Of a stretch of 64,000 nucleotides of DNA, positions 56,360 through 64,000 are shown in pieces; position 1 is the stretch's first letter; each line of letters opens with the position of its first letter. The DNA is from an uncultured Mycolicibacterium sp. (GTDB taxonomy: Bacteria > Actinomycetota > Actinomycetes > Mycobacteriales > Mycobacteriaceae). The DNA lies in the NCBI RefSeq assembly GCF_937941905.1, contig NZ_CALDGS010000068.1:1-64000 (forward strand), read 5' to 3'. The notes under the pieces are model-generated. The model was not told where the DNA came from. It ran no database searches and saw only the letters and a list, made by a program, of their open reading frames with translations. The translations under genes were made by a program, and so were the position numbers.

Positions 56360-56548
56360 CCCGACCCGGTGCACCGGGCACTCGGTGCCGGCGTGCGCGG
56401 CGATGATCGCCCGCAGCGTGCGCCGGCAGCGCCCGCAGTCCGCCCCGGCTCCGCACGCCTCGGCTATCTCCCTGGAGGTGCGGGCCCCGGCCGCGACGAC
56501 CTCGCTGACCGTCTGGCTGGTGGCGCCGGTGCACAGGCAAACGAACAT
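56345..56548 (-). CDS. bfd: Bacterioferritin-associated ferredoxin
   Basis: A 67-residue BFD-like [2Fe-2S] protein. Cluster ligands C4, C6, C38 and C41 (MFVCLCTG and ADCGRC) have the family spacing; Cys32 is extra. Bfd reduces the core of bacterioferritin and releases Fe2+ under iron starvation. ATG at 56548 overlaps the stop of the upstream gene by one base (TGATG); a frame starting at 56677 was rejected. Expression should follow the IdeR box at 57228-57246. Confidence 0.95.
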   Translation of the reverse strand: MFVCLCTGATSQTVSEVVAAGARTSREIAEACGAGADCGRCRRTLRAIIAAHAGTECPVHRVGSAAQ

Positions 56549-57225
56549 CAGCCCACCTGCCCCCCGACGGTGTCGATGCTCATCAGATACGTGAAGCTGC
56601 CGACGAACAGGCTCGGGTAGGCGCCCAGCCCGACGTGCTCCATCCACTCCGCGGAGTCGTCGGGATGCCGGATCCATTCCCGGGCCCGGGCCTCGTTCTC
56701 GATCTCCTGCAGGATGAGCACCTCGTGCCCGTCGTCGAGGGCCCGGTACACCCAGACCTTGCGCACCCCGGCGTCGCGCAGCCGGTCGGCCGCGGCGTGC
56801 ACGTTGGTCATCAGTACGTCGACGTCGGGAACCGCGGCGATCGCGCCCACCACCACCCCGGCGATCGAGGTCTCCGGCGTGGGTTCGTCGAGGTCGACCT
56901 TCTCGACGACCTCGCCGCCGAAGATCGGCGGGATGTCGCGCACCCCGGCCGCGTCGAACCAGTCGAACAGCGCCGGCGAGCGCAGCAGTTCACGAATCGA
57001 ATTCGGCTGCCGAATACCGATGGTGACGAATACCCGCCCGGGTTCCCAGAGCGAGCGGTAAACGACGACATGATGGGCGCCGATCCTGGCCAGCCCGTCC
57101 TGCTGACGCTGCATCCAGCGCCACCATTTCTCGACATCGTCGACGCGAAAATCGCAGGCGAAAACCAGCGAGTGCAATCGGTATTCACCCACCGTCCGCT
57201 CCTGCCACGCCACCTCGATCGCCAT
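56548..57225 (-). CDS. Unknown protein with two ABM-like (dimeric alpha/beta-barrel) repeats, IdeR-box gene
   Basis: A 225-residue soluble protein. Two halves look like copies of one ferredoxin-like unit: HHVVVYRSLWEPGRVFVTIG followed by RELLRSPALFDWFDAAGV, and RKVWVYRALDDGHEVLILQE followed by REWIRHPDDSAEWMEHVGL. It is rich in His, Trp and Tyr in the first half, and has only one Cys. Mycobacterial homologues are sometimes labelled fatty-acid CoA ligase, which nothing here supports. ATG at 57225 has no ribosome site, and an IdeR box begins 3 nt upstream, so the mRNA is probably very short-leadered. Translationally coupled to bfd. A role in iron or heme release is inferred. Confidence 0.75.
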   Translation of the reverse strand: MAIEVAWQERTVGEYRLHSLVFACDFRVDDVEKWWRWMQRQQDGLARIGAHHVVVYRSLWEPGRVFVTIGIRQPNSIRELLRSPALFDWFDAAGVRDIPPIFGGEVVEKVDLDEPTPETSIAGVVVGAIAAVPDVDVLMTNVHAAADRLRDAGVRKVWVYRALDDGHEVLILQEIENEARAREWIRHPDDSAEWMEHVGLGAYPSLFVGSFTYLMSIDTVGGQVG

Positions 57226-57227
57226 GG

Positions 57228-57246
57228 TTAGCCAAGCCTAACATTA
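57228..57246. promoter_or_regulatory. IdeR iron box between the bfd operon and bfrA
   Basis: TTAGCCAAGCCTAACATTA matches the IdeR consensus at 16 of 19 positions (W/S relaxed). On the minus strand it overlaps a -10-like TAATGT and lies 3 nt from the start codon of the 56548-57225 gene, a repressing position. It lies 189 nt upstream of the bfrA start; IdeR is known to activate ferritin genes from upstream sites. Confidence 0.82.
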
Positions 57247-57435
57247 CTTAGCTAAGGCAGTCCAGAGTTACGGGCGGGTTCGTCGCCGGCCACCGCGAGA
57301 ATCGCCCGGAACCCGCGTGTTCCAGCGGATAAGTGCTGGCAGTGCCCCCTTGGGTGGGCTAGGTTGAGGGACGTGGCGGGGCTCCGAAGCGCCCCGTCGT
57401 CACACATCGACAGCCCGCGATGTTAGGAGTCCGCC

Positions 57436-57918
57436 ATGCAGGGCGATCCGGAGATCCTCAAGCTTCTCAACGAGCAACTCACCAGCGAACTCACCGCCAT
57501 CAACCAGTATTTCCTGCATTCCAAAATGCAGGAGAATTGGGGTTTCACCGAACTCGCGAAAAAGACCCGCGAGGAATCGTTCGACGAAATGCATCACGCC
57601 GAGGCGATCACCGATCGCATTCTGATGCTCGACGGTCTGCCGAATTATCAGCGGTTGTTCTCGCTGCGGGTGGGGCAGACGTTGCGCGAGCAGTTCGAGG
57701 CCGACCTGGCGATCGAGTACGAGGTGGTCGAGCGGCTCAAGCCCGCCATCGTGCTGTGCCGGGAGAAGCGGGACACCACCACCGCGATCCTGTTCGAGCA
57801 GATCCTGGCCGACGAGGAGAAGCACATCGACTACCTGGAGAGTCAGCTGGAGTTGATGGACAAGCTCGGCGAGCAGCTCTACGCCGCCCAGTGCGTCTCC
57901 CGGCCGCCGACCAACTGA
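57436..57918 (+). CDS. bfrA: Bacterioferritin
   Basis: A 160-residue heme-containing ferritin that stores iron in a 24-subunit shell. Ferroxidase residues E18, E51, H54, E94, E127 and H130 and the heme ligand Met52 are all present at family positions. It is nearly identical in pattern to M. tuberculosis Rv1876 (MQGDP start, AQCVSRPPTN end). ATG at 57436 follows AGGAG. It is divergent from the unknown gene-bfd operon, with a 210-nt region that holds the IdeR box. A GC-rich hairpin follows the stop. Confidence 0.98.
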   Translation: MQGDPEILKLLNEQLTSELTAINQYFLHSKMQENWGFTELAKKTREESFDEMHHAEAITDRILMLDGLPNYQRLFSLRVGQTLREQFEADLAIEYEVVERLKPAIVLCREKRDTTTAILFEQILADEEKHIDYLESQLELMDKLGEQLYAAQCVSRPPTN

Positions 57919-57922
57919 CCCC

Positions 57923-57951
57923 GGCGGGCGGGGCGGCGGTGCCCGCCCGCC
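57923..57951 (+). terminator. GC-rich hairpin after bfrA
   Basis: GGCGGGCGGG (57923-57932) and CCCGCCCGCC (57942-57951) form a perfect 10-bp stem 4 nt after the bfrA stop. A poly-T tract is absent, so efficiency is uncertain. Confidence 0.5.
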
Positions 57952-57996
57952 GAACAAAAGGCTAGCCTGTCTAATAAATCCGAACGGAAGGCAGGC

Positions 57997-60057
57997 ATGA
58001 CCGGAACCGAGGCGCCCCCACCGGCCGGCGAGCTCAAGGGCGGACCCGACCGGGTCAGCCCGCGACAGCGCAACCTGGTGTTCCTGGCGGTCCTGCTGGG
58101 CATGCTGCTGGCCGCGCTGAACCAGACCATCGTCGCCACCGCGCTGCCCACCGTGGTCGCCGACCTGGGCGGAGCCGGCCACCAGGCCTGGATCGTCACC
58201 AGCTACCTGCTGGCCTCCACCATCGTCACCGCCGTCGTCGGCAAGCTCGGCGATCTGTTCGGCCGCAAGACCGTCTACGCCGCGGCCGTGCTGTTCTTCA
58301 TGGTCGGTTCGGTGCTCTCCGGGTTCGCCGGCTCGATGGGCATGCTGATGGCCGCCCGCGCCCTGCAGGGCATCGGTGGCGGCGCCATCATGGTCACCTC
58401 CAGCGCCCTCATCGGCGAGGTCATCCCGCTGCGCGACCGCGGCCGCTACCAGGGCGCACTGGGCGCGGTGTTCGGGGTGACGACGGTCATCGGCCCGCTG
58501 CTCGGCGGCTTCTTCACCGACCACCTGGGCTGGCGCTGGGCGTTCTGGTTCAACGTGCCGATCGGCCTGTTGGTGCTGGTCGTGTCGATGGTGGCCATCC
58601 CGGCGCTGGGCCGCACCGGCCGGGCGGTCATCGACTACGCCGGCATCCTGTTCGTCGGGCTGGGGGCGACCGGGCTCACCCTGGCCACCAGCTGGGGCGG
58701 CAGCACCTTCCCGTGGGGCTCGCCGACGATCATCGGGCTGTTCGTCGGCTCCGCGGTCGCGCTGGGGGTGTTCGTCGCGGTGGAGAACCGCGCGGCCGAG
58801 CCCATCCTGCCGATGCGGCTGTTCGGCGACCCGGTGTTCACCGTCTGCTGTGTGCTGTCGTTCATCGTCGGCTTCGCCATGCTCGGCGCGATGACGTTCC
58901 TGCCCACCTGGATGCAGTTCGTCGACGGGGTGTCGGCCACCGCCTCCGGGCTGCGCACGCTGCCGATGGTGGCCGGGCTGCTCATCACCTCCACCGGCGC
59001 CGGCGCGATCGTCGGCCGCACCGGCCGCTACAAGGTCTTCCCGGTGGCGGGGACCGCGATCATGACGGTGGCGTTCCTGCTGCTGAGCCGGATGGACGCG
59101 GCCACCCCGACGGTGCTGCAGGCGCTCTACCTGTTCGTGCTCGGCGCCGGCATCGGCATGTGCATGCAGGTGCTGGTGCTGGTGGTGCAGAGCACCACCG
59201 ACTTCACCGACCTCGGCGTCGCCACCTCCGGGGTGACCTTCCTGCGCACCATCGGCAGCTCGTTCGGCGCGGCGATCTTCGGGTCGCTGTTCGCCAACTT
59301 CCTGTCCGACCGCATCGGCCCGGCGCTGGCGGCCGCCGGGGCCCCGCCCGAGGCCGCCGCCTCCCCGCAGGCCCTGCACCGGCTGCCCGACGAGGTGGCC
59401 GCCCCGATCGTCGACGCCTACGCCGACTCGCTCGGGCTGGTGTTCGGCTGGGCCGCCCCGGTGGCCGCCCTCGGCTTCGTGGTCGCGCTGCTGCTCAAGC
59501 AGGTGCCGCTGCGGGAGCTCGAGGAGACCGCCGCCGCCGACATGGGCGAGGGCTTCGCCATGCCCAGCGCCGAGTCCTCCGACCGGCTGCTCGAGGTCGC
59601 CGTCGCCCGGCTGCTGCGCAACACCCCCGACATCCGGTTGCGCGTGGTAGCCGCCGGCCCCGGCTGCGAGCTCGACGTCGCCGCGCTGTGGGCGCTGCTG
59701 CAGATCTACCGGCACAACCAGGTCCACGGCTCGGCCGAACTGACCCGCATCGCCGAGCACCGGCACGTGCCGCCGGAGGTGCTCGAACCCACCTTCGCCC
59801 GGATCGTCGACGGCGGGTACGCGCTGCGGGCCGGGGACCGGTTGTGGCTCACCCAGGCCGGGCTGCGCCAGGTGGAGGCGGTGATCGCGGCCCTGGTCGG
59901 CCGCATCGTCGACCGGCTGGCGGCCTCGCCGTCGTTCGAGGGCCGCCCCGACCGGGCCGAGGTGGAGGCCGCACTGGAACGCATCGCCCACCGGATGGTG
60001 CTGCAGCGCGACTGGTACGACGACGAGGCCCGGCCCAATACCGCACCTGCGGGGTGA
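57997..60057 (+). CDS. DHA2-type (EmrB/QacA) 14-TM MFS exporter with long C-terminal domain (Rv1877-like)
   Basis: A 686-residue MFS protein with 14 predicted helices (about 25-505): LNQTIVATALPTVVADLGG and DLFGRKTVYAAAVLFFMVGSV are motif D1/A, and GAVFGVTTVIGPLLGGFFTDHLGWRWAFWFNVPIG is motif C, diagnostic for drug:H+ antiporters. The cytosolic C-terminal 170 residues (about 515-686) include a winged-helix-like segment, ALWALLQIYRHNQVHGSAELTRIAEHR and RLWLTQAGLRQVEAVIAALVGR. The length and order match Rv1877. ATG at 57997 follows GGAAGG. Drug substrates cannot be read from sequence. Confidence 0.93.
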   Translation: MTGTEAPPPAGELKGGPDRVSPRQRNLVFLAVLLGMLLAALNQTIVATALPTVVADLGGAGHQAWIVTSYLLASTIVTAVVGKLGDLFGRKTVYAAAVLFFMVGSVLSGFAGSMGMLMAARALQGIGGGAIMVTSSALIGEVIPLRDRGRYQGALGAVFGVTTVIGPLLGGFFTDHLGWRWAFWFNVPIGLLVLVVSMVAIPALGRTGRAVIDYAGILFVGLGATGLTLATSWGGSTFPWGSPTIIGLFVGSAVALGVFVAVENRAAEPILPMRLFGDPVFTVCCVLSFIVGFAMLGAMTFLPTWMQFVDGVSATASGLRTLPMVAGLLITSTGAGAIVGRTGRYKVFPVAGTAIMTVAFLLLSRMDAATPTVLQALYLFVLGAGIGMCMQVLVLVVQSTTDFTDLGVATSGVTFLRTIGSSFGAAIFGSLFANFLSDRIGPALAAAGAPPEAAASPQALHRLPDEVAAPIVDAYADSLGLVFGWAAPVAALGFVVALLLKQVPLRELEETAAADMGEGFAMPSAESSDRLLEVAVARLLRNTPDIRLRVVAAGPGCELDVAALWALLQIYRHNQVHGSAELTRIAEHRHVPPEVLEPTFARIVDGGYALRAGDRLWLTQAGLRQVEAVIAALVGRIVDRLAASPSFEGRPDRAEVEAALERIAHRMVLQRDWYDDEARPNTAPAG

Positions 60058-60079
60058 GTCGCGCGTAGCATCAGCGGCC

Positions 60080-60562
60080 ATGAGCCGGATCGGGGATTTC
60101 GCCGACGACGACGTGGCCGGCTGGATGTCGCGCTCCCCGGACCTGGGCGCGGCCCTGGCCGGGTTCAGCACCGCCGTGTACACGAAAAGCCGTCTGCCGC
60201 TGCGGGTTCGCGAAGCCGCGCGGATCGTGGTGGCGCACGCCAACGAATGCACGGTGTGTATCAACGCCCGGACCGCCGAGGGCGCCGGCGCCGGGTTGGA
60301 CGAGGCGTTCTACGCCCACGCCGCACAGTGGCGCGACTGGCCCGGATACACCGAGACCGAACGCATCGCGATGGAGTTCGCCCACCGCTTCGCCACCGAC
60401 CACACCGGGCTGCGCGAGGACGAGCAGTTCTGGGCCCGCGCCAAACAGCACTTCGACGACGACCTGCTGGCCGACCTGGCCCTGTCGTGTGCGCTCTGGC
60501 TCGGCATGGGCCGGATGTTGCGCACGCTCGACATCGGCCAGGCCTGTGCCCTGACCCTGTAG
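60080..60562 (+). CDS. Carboxymuconolactone decarboxylase/AhpD-like protein
   Basis: A 160-residue AhpD-fold protein. The redox motif C57-T-V-C60 lies in VVAHANECTVCINARTAEG, followed by the helical ETERIAMEFAHRFATDH segment, as in peroxidase-type AhpD proteins. ATG at 60080 lies 22 nt after the MFS stop. It precedes glnA3 by 20 nt, so the three may share a transcript. It is not present between Rv1877 and Rv1878 in M. tuberculosis as I remember the map. Confidence 0.88.
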   Translation: MSRIGDFADDDVAGWMSRSPDLGAALAGFSTAVYTKSRLPLRVREAARIVVAHANECTVCINARTAEGAGAGLDEAFYAHAAQWRDWPGYTETERIAMEFAHRFATDHTGLREDEQFWARAKQHFDDDLLADLALSCALWLGMGRMLRTLDIGQACALTL

Positions 60563-60582
60563 GCCCGACCCGTGACACGAAC

Positions 60583-61944
60583 ATGACCCGAATGTCGGCC
60601 AAACCGCTTGCCGCCGCGGCGATCGCCCAGCTGGAGTCGGACGGGGTGGCGACGCTGATCGGCACCGTGGTCAACCCCGCCGGCCTCGTCCACGCCAAGA
60701 TGGTGCCGCTGCGCCGGATGGGGGCCTTCGCCGACCCGGGGCTGGGCGCCAGCCCGGTGTTCCACGCCTTCGCCATCGACCAGACCGGCATCGCGTTCAG
60801 CGACACCCTGGGCGTGGTGGGCGACCAGCGGGTGCGCATCGACCTGGGCGCGCTGCGCATCCTCGGCGAGGGCTTCGCCTGGGCACCCGGCAACTTCTTC
60901 GACCAGGACGGCAACCCCGACCCGCACTGCAGCCGCGGCGTGCTGGCCCGGGTGGAGGAGCGGCTGGCCGCCGCCGGGTTCACCGCCCAGGTGGGCCACG
61001 AGCTGGAGTTCATCCTCGTCGACGCCGACGGCGAGCAGCTGCCGTCGCGGCTGTGGGCCCAGTACGGGCTGGCCGGGGTGCTCGAGTTCGAGGGCTTCGT
61101 GCGCGACGTGATGGACGCCGCCGCGGCCTCCGGGGTGGGCGTCGAACAGTTCCACCCCGAGTACGGGCGCCACCAGTTCGAGATCTCGCTGGCCCCGCAG
61201 CCGCCGGTGGCCGCCGCCGATCAGCTGGTGATGATGCGCATCATCGTCGGCCGGGTCGCCCGCCGCTACGGGATGCGGGTCAGCCTGTCCCCGGTGCCGT
61301 TCGCCGGTGGCGTGGGTTCCGGTGCCCACCAACACTTCTCGCTGCTGCACAACGGCGAGCCGGTGTTCTCCGGCGGGGACGGCCCGCACGGCATGACCCG
61401 GGTCGGCGAGGCCGCGATGGCCGGGCTGGTGTCCGGGCTGCCCGAGGCGCAGGGCGTGCTGTGCGGTTCGGTGCTGTCCGGCCTGCGCATGCAGCCCGGG
61501 TTCTGGGCGGGCGCGCACATCTGCTGGGGCACCGAGAACCGGGAGGCCGCGGTGCGGTTCCTGCCCGGCGGGCCGAGCAACCCGCACGGTGCCAACGTCG
61601 AGGTCAAGGTCATCGACGCCACCGCCAACCCGTACTTCGCCTCCGCGGTGCTGCTCGGGCTGGCCCTCGACGGCATCGAGCGCGAACTGGCGCTGCCGCC
61701 GGAGATCACCGTCGACCCGGCCAAGCTCGGCGACGAACAGCGCCGTGCCGCCGGCATCGTCGAACTGCCGCGGGCCCAGGCCGAGGCGCTCGACGTGCTG
61801 GACCGCTCCACGCTGATCCGGCGCATCCTGGGTGATCCGGCCGTCGAGGCGATCCTCGGCGTGCGCCGCTACGAGCAGCAGCACTACGGCGGCCGGCCGC
61901 TGGAGGAGCTGGCCGAGCGGTTCCGGCTGGCCTGGAGCGTCTAG
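60583..61944 (+). CDS. glnA3: GlnA3, glutamine synthetase-like (gamma-glutamylpolyamine synthetase type)
   Basis: A 453-residue glutamine-synthetase-fold enzyme. N-terminal beta-grasp (about 15-110) and catalytic domain with metal-binding segments GHELEFILVDADG, GVEQFHPEYGRHQFEISLAP and the ATP-binding FAGGVGSGAHQHFSL. Streptomyces and M. tuberculosis GlnA3 proteins act on polyamines rather than making glutamine (literature). The adenylylation tyrosine loop of GlnA1 is not present. ATG at 60583, with a second at 60592. A downstream amidohydrolase starts 4 nt after its stop, which suits a polyamine or amine-detoxification pathway. Confidence 0.93.
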   Translation: MTRMSAKPLAAAAIAQLESDGVATLIGTVVNPAGLVHAKMVPLRRMGAFADPGLGASPVFHAFAIDQTGIAFSDTLGVVGDQRVRIDLGALRILGEGFAWAPGNFFDQDGNPDPHCSRGVLARVEERLAAAGFTAQVGHELEFILVDADGEQLPSRLWAQYGLAGVLEFEGFVRDVMDAAAASGVGVEQFHPEYGRHQFEISLAPQPPVAAADQLVMMRIIVGRVARRYGMRVSLSPVPFAGGVGSGAHQHFSLLHNGEPVFSGGDGPHGMTRVGEAAMAGLVSGLPEAQGVLCGSVLSGLRMQPGFWAGAHICWGTENREAAVRFLPGGPSNPHGANVEVKVIDATANPYFASAVLLGLALDGIERELALPPEITVDPAKLGDEQRRAAGIVELPRAQAEALDVLDRSTLIRRILGDPAVEAILGVRRYEQQHYGGRPLEELAERFRLAWSV

Positions 61945-61948
61945 CGCG

Positions 61949-63085
61949 GTGACCGCCCCGGTGATCGCCGAGCATCTGGCCCGGGTGCCGCTGATCGACC
62001 ACCACGTGCACGGCTGTTGGGTCGACGCGGTCGACCGGGCCCGGTTCGAGAACGGCCTCAACGAGGCCAACACCGAACCGCTGGCACCGTTCGACTCCGG
62101 CTTCGACACCCAGGTGGGGTTCGCGGTGCGCGCCCACTGCGCCCCGCTGCTGGGCCTGCCGGCGCACGCCGAGGCCGACGAATACTGGCGCCGCCGGGCC
62201 GAACTCGACCCGGTCGAGCTGGCCGGGCGGATGCTGCGCGGTGCCGGGGTGAGCGACTGGCTGGTCGACACCGGCTTCGCGGCCGGGGTCGCCGACCCGG
62301 CGCAGGTGGCCGCGCTGTCGGGCGGGCGGGCACACGAGATCGTGCGCCTGGAGTCCGTCGCCGAACAGGCCGCCGCGGCCTGCGGCAGCGGTGCGGACTA
62401 CGCCGACACGTTCGAGCGGCTGCTGCACGAGCGGGCCGCGACGGCGGTGGGCACCAAGTCGGTCCTGGCCTACCGCGGCGGGTTCGCCGGGGAGCTGTCC
62501 GAACCCGGCCCGGCGGAGGTGGCCGCGGCCGCCCAGCGCTGGATCGACGCCGGCGGCACCCGGCTCACCGACCGGGTGCTGCTGCGGTTCGGGCTGTACG
62601 CGGCGCTGCGGCTGGGCAAGCCGCTGCAGCTGCACGTCGGGTTCGGCGACCGCGACTGCGACCTGCACACCACCAACCCGCTGTACCTGCTGGACTTCCT
62701 GCGGGCCGGCGGCGACACCCCGGTGGTGCTGCTGCACTGCTACCCGTACGAGCGGGAGGCCGGCTACCTGGCGCAGGCGTTCAACCACGTCCACCTCGAC
62801 GCCGGGCTGGCCACCAACTTCCTCGGCGCCCGGTCGGCCGCACTGCTGGCCCGCCTGCTCGAGCTCGCCCCGTTCCGCAAGATCCTGTACTCCTCGGACG
62901 GGTTCGGCCCGCCCGAGCTGCACTACCTCGGCGCCGAGCTGTGGCGGCGCGGTCTGACCCGGGTGCTGGGCGGCTTCGTCGACGCGGGGGAGTGGAGCAC
63001 CGCCGACGCGATCCGGGTGGCGAACCTGATCGCCCATGAGAATGCCTGCCGCGTCTACGGATTGGACGCCCCGGCCGCGTCGTGA
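61949..63085 (+). CDS. Amidohydrolase-family protein (Rv1879-like)
   Basis: A 378-residue TIM-barrel hydrolase, the length I recall for Rv1879. Metal-binding HxH in VPLIDHHVHGCWVDAVDRARF, LQLHVGFGDRDCDLHTTNP, LLHCYPYEREAGYLAQAFNHVHLDAGL and the Asp in ILYSSDGFGPPELHYLG. In other actinobacteria the same domain is fused to a GlnA-like domain (FluG-type proteins), so the glnA3 partner arrangement is informative. GTG at 61949 lies 4 nt after the glnA3 stop. Probably hydrolyses a gamma-glutamylated amine or related amide. Confidence 0.9.
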   Translation: MTAPVIAEHLARVPLIDHHVHGCWVDAVDRARFENGLNEANTEPLAPFDSGFDTQVGFAVRAHCAPLLGLPAHAEADEYWRRRAELDPVELAGRMLRGAGVSDWLVDTGFAAGVADPAQVAALSGGRAHEIVRLESVAEQAAAACGSGADYADTFERLLHERAATAVGTKSVLAYRGGFAGELSEPGPAEVAAAAQRWIDAGGTRLTDRVLLRFGLYAALRLGKPLQLHVGFGDRDCDLHTTNPLYLLDFLRAGGDTPVVLLHCYPYEREAGYLAQAFNHVHLDAGLATNFLGARSAALLARLLELAPFRKILYSSDGFGPPELHYLGAELWRRGLTRVLGGFVDAGEWSTADAIRVANLIAHENACRVYGLDAPAAS

Positions 63086-63088
63086 GGC

Positions 63089-63532
63089 TCAGACCAACCC
63101 GGTCGCGTCGAAGATCCAGGACTGGTCGGCGTCGGCCAGGTCGGCCAGCCAGGTCGGCGGCGCGGCGTTGGCCAGCATGCCCATGTCCCAGTAGTCCTTC
63201 CACAGGGTGACCTTGCCGTCGCGCACCCGGTGCACCGAGACGAACGGCAACCGCACCGACTCCCCGGTGGGCCAGCACCAGGTCTCGGCGTGCTCGTAGA
63301 GCACGTCGGTGCCGTTGCCGACCAGCAGCCCGTCGTGGTTGGTGTAGGACGCCAACGGCTCCAGCCCGATCCGCAGCCGTTTGACGATGTCCTCCGGGCC
63401 CCGCGCGGCCGCCGCCGGCCCCACCGGCACGTCGTAGTAGATGCAGTCGTCGGCGAGAAACCCCTTGACCGCGTCCCAGTCCCGCGCCGCCAGCGCCCGC
63501 CACAGGCCGCGCACCGCGTCCTCAGCCGACAC
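63089..63532 (-). CDS. SnoaL/NTF2-like protein (limonene-epoxide-hydrolase fold)
   Basis: A 147-residue cone-shaped alpha+beta barrel: LWRALAARDWDAVKGFLADDCIYYDVPVG at the start and LPFVSVHRVRDGKVTLWKDYWDMGML in the second half, typical of SnoaL/limonene-1,2-epoxide hydrolase-like proteins. Such proteins isomerise, cyclise or hydrolyse small hydrophobic compounds. It overlaps the partial amidohydrolase by 11 nt, a sign of coupling. Convergent with Rv1879-like gene, 3 nt apart. Confidence 0.88.
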   Translation of the reverse strand: MSAEDAVRGLWRALAARDWDAVKGFLADDCIYYDVPVGPAAAARGPEDIVKRLRIGLEPLASYTNHDGLLVGNGTDVLYEHAETWCWPTGESVRLPFVSVHRVRDGKVTLWKDYWDMGMLANAAPPTWLADLADADQSWIFDATGLV

Positions 63533-64000
63533 CGGCCAACTCCGCGTCCGGCTGCGGGGCGGGCATCCGCCGCCCGGCCCGCAGGAACCGTCCGGTGCGC
63601 ACCCGGCCGAGCAGGTCGGTGGGCTCGTCGTCGAGGAACACCGCCCGGCCGCCGACGAACACCGCCGAGACCACCCCGTCGTTGCGGTTGACCATCCGCG
63701 ACAGCCCGCCGTAGTGCGCCACCGGCTGTTCGGCGTAGGCCTCGAGTCGCTCGTCGAGACCGGCCGGGTCGACGACCACCACGTCGGCGCGGTCGCCGGG
63801 CCGCAGATGGCCGGCGTCCAGGCCGTACCAGTCCGCCAGCTCCCCGGTCAGCCGGTGCACCGCCTGCTCGACGGTCAGGAACGGCCGGCCCGCCCGCTCG
63901 GCGTCGCGCACGTGCCGCAACAGCCGCAGCCCCATGTTGTAGAACGCCATGTTGCGCAGGTGCGCCCCGGCGTCGGAGAAGCCCATCTGGATGCCGGGCT
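63522..64000 (-). CDS. Amidohydrolase/D-aminoacylase-type protein, N-terminal part outside the window
   Basis: The C-terminal 158 residues of an amidohydrolase: GIQMGFSDAGAHLRNMAFYN (metal-binding Asp), LTVEQAVHRLTGELADWYGLDAGHLRPGDRADVVVVDP and the closing beta-domain YGGLSRMVNRNDGVVSAVFVGGRAV. This end is typical of N-acyl-D-amino-acid deacylases and related hydrolases. The frame stays open to the last base of the window, so the start is missing. It is upstream of and coupled to the SnoaL-like gene. Confidence 0.87.
   Translation of the reverse strand, partial: PGIQMGFSDAGAHLRNMAFYNMGLRLLRHVRDAERAGRPFLTVEQAVHRLTGELADWYGLDAGHLRPGDRADVVVVDPAGLDERLEAYAEQPVAHYGGLSRMVNRNDGVVSAVFVGGRAVFLDDEPTDLLGRVRTGRFLRAGRRMPAPQPDAELAGVG

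Noticed and set aside
57338..57370. Second IdeR-like box near CTTGGGTGGGCTAGGTTGAG upstream of bfrA
   Set aside because: Alignment to the 19-mer in either register gives poor half-sites; chance resemblance.
57957..57975. IdeR-like sequence AAAGGCTAGCCTGTCTAAT before the MFS exporter
   Set aside because: Only 12 of 19 positions fit and the right half-site is poor; no iron link is known for Rv1877-type exporters.

Overview
The window is chromosomal DNA from a high-GC actinobacterium, almost certainly a mycobacterium of the Mycolicibacterium type. From memory of the M. tuberculosis H37Rv map, most genes follow the order Rv1829 to Rv1879: bifunctional nuclease tail, MerR regulator, gcvP, glcB, two CBS/DUF21 proteins, guaB1, gnd1, blaR/blaI-like pair, urease operon, ndh, modABC, apa, adhA, CoA-transferase/thiolase-like pair, bfrA, an MFS exporter, glnA3 and an amidohydrolase. 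Several blocks do not fit that order and look like lineage-specific insertions or rearrangements. I saw no tRNA, rRNA, insertion sequence, phage gene or CRISPR array.

Layout. 1-4.9 kb: nuclease tail, MerR regulator, a tandem glycine riboswitch and gcvP, then an alpha/beta hydrolase. 4.9-12.6 kb (minus strand): VWA membrane protein, malate synthase G, an uncharacterised protein and two DUF21/CBS membrane proteins. 12.8-16.5 kb (plus): a ferric-iron ABC transporter (binding lipoprotein, permease, ATPase) behind an IdeR-like box. 16.5-20.9 kb (minus): guaB1, gnd1, M56 peptidase and BlaI-type repressor. 21.0-26.8 kb (plus): an IdeR-box gene, a thioesterase and ureABCFGD. 26.8-30.0 kb (minus): ndh, an F420-type oxidoreductase and an odd SDR. 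30.1-34.8 kb (plus): modABC, apa, adhA.

34.9-41 kb holds a CGNR regulator, a CPBP protease, a double CoA-transferase and a thiolase-like protein. 41-46.8 kb holds lon with a DUF72 gene and a lipoprotein behind it, a divergent GNAT-AAA+ fusion and an antigen-85 mycolyltransferase. 47-56.4 kb is a mixed accessory block: DUF1810, amylase-family enzyme, deaminase, KstR-box thioesterase, FUSC protein, EthD protein, enoyl-CoA hydratase/isomerase, and a TetR regulator facing a DUF7064/7065-type gene and a phosphotransferase across a perfect palindrome. 56.3-57.9 kb is an iron-storage node (bfd, an unknown gene, bfrA) around one IdeR box. 58-64 kb holds the MFS exporter, an AhpD-like protein, glnA3 and two amidohydrolases.

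The recurring theme is iron: three separate loci (ferric ABC transporter, FhuF-like gene, bfd/bfrA) carry IdeR-type 19-mers. Other sequence-visible regulation includes a glycine riboswitch, a BlaI-type dyad, an HspR (HAIR)-type dyad at lon, a perfect KstR motif and a 27-bp TetR-type palindrome.
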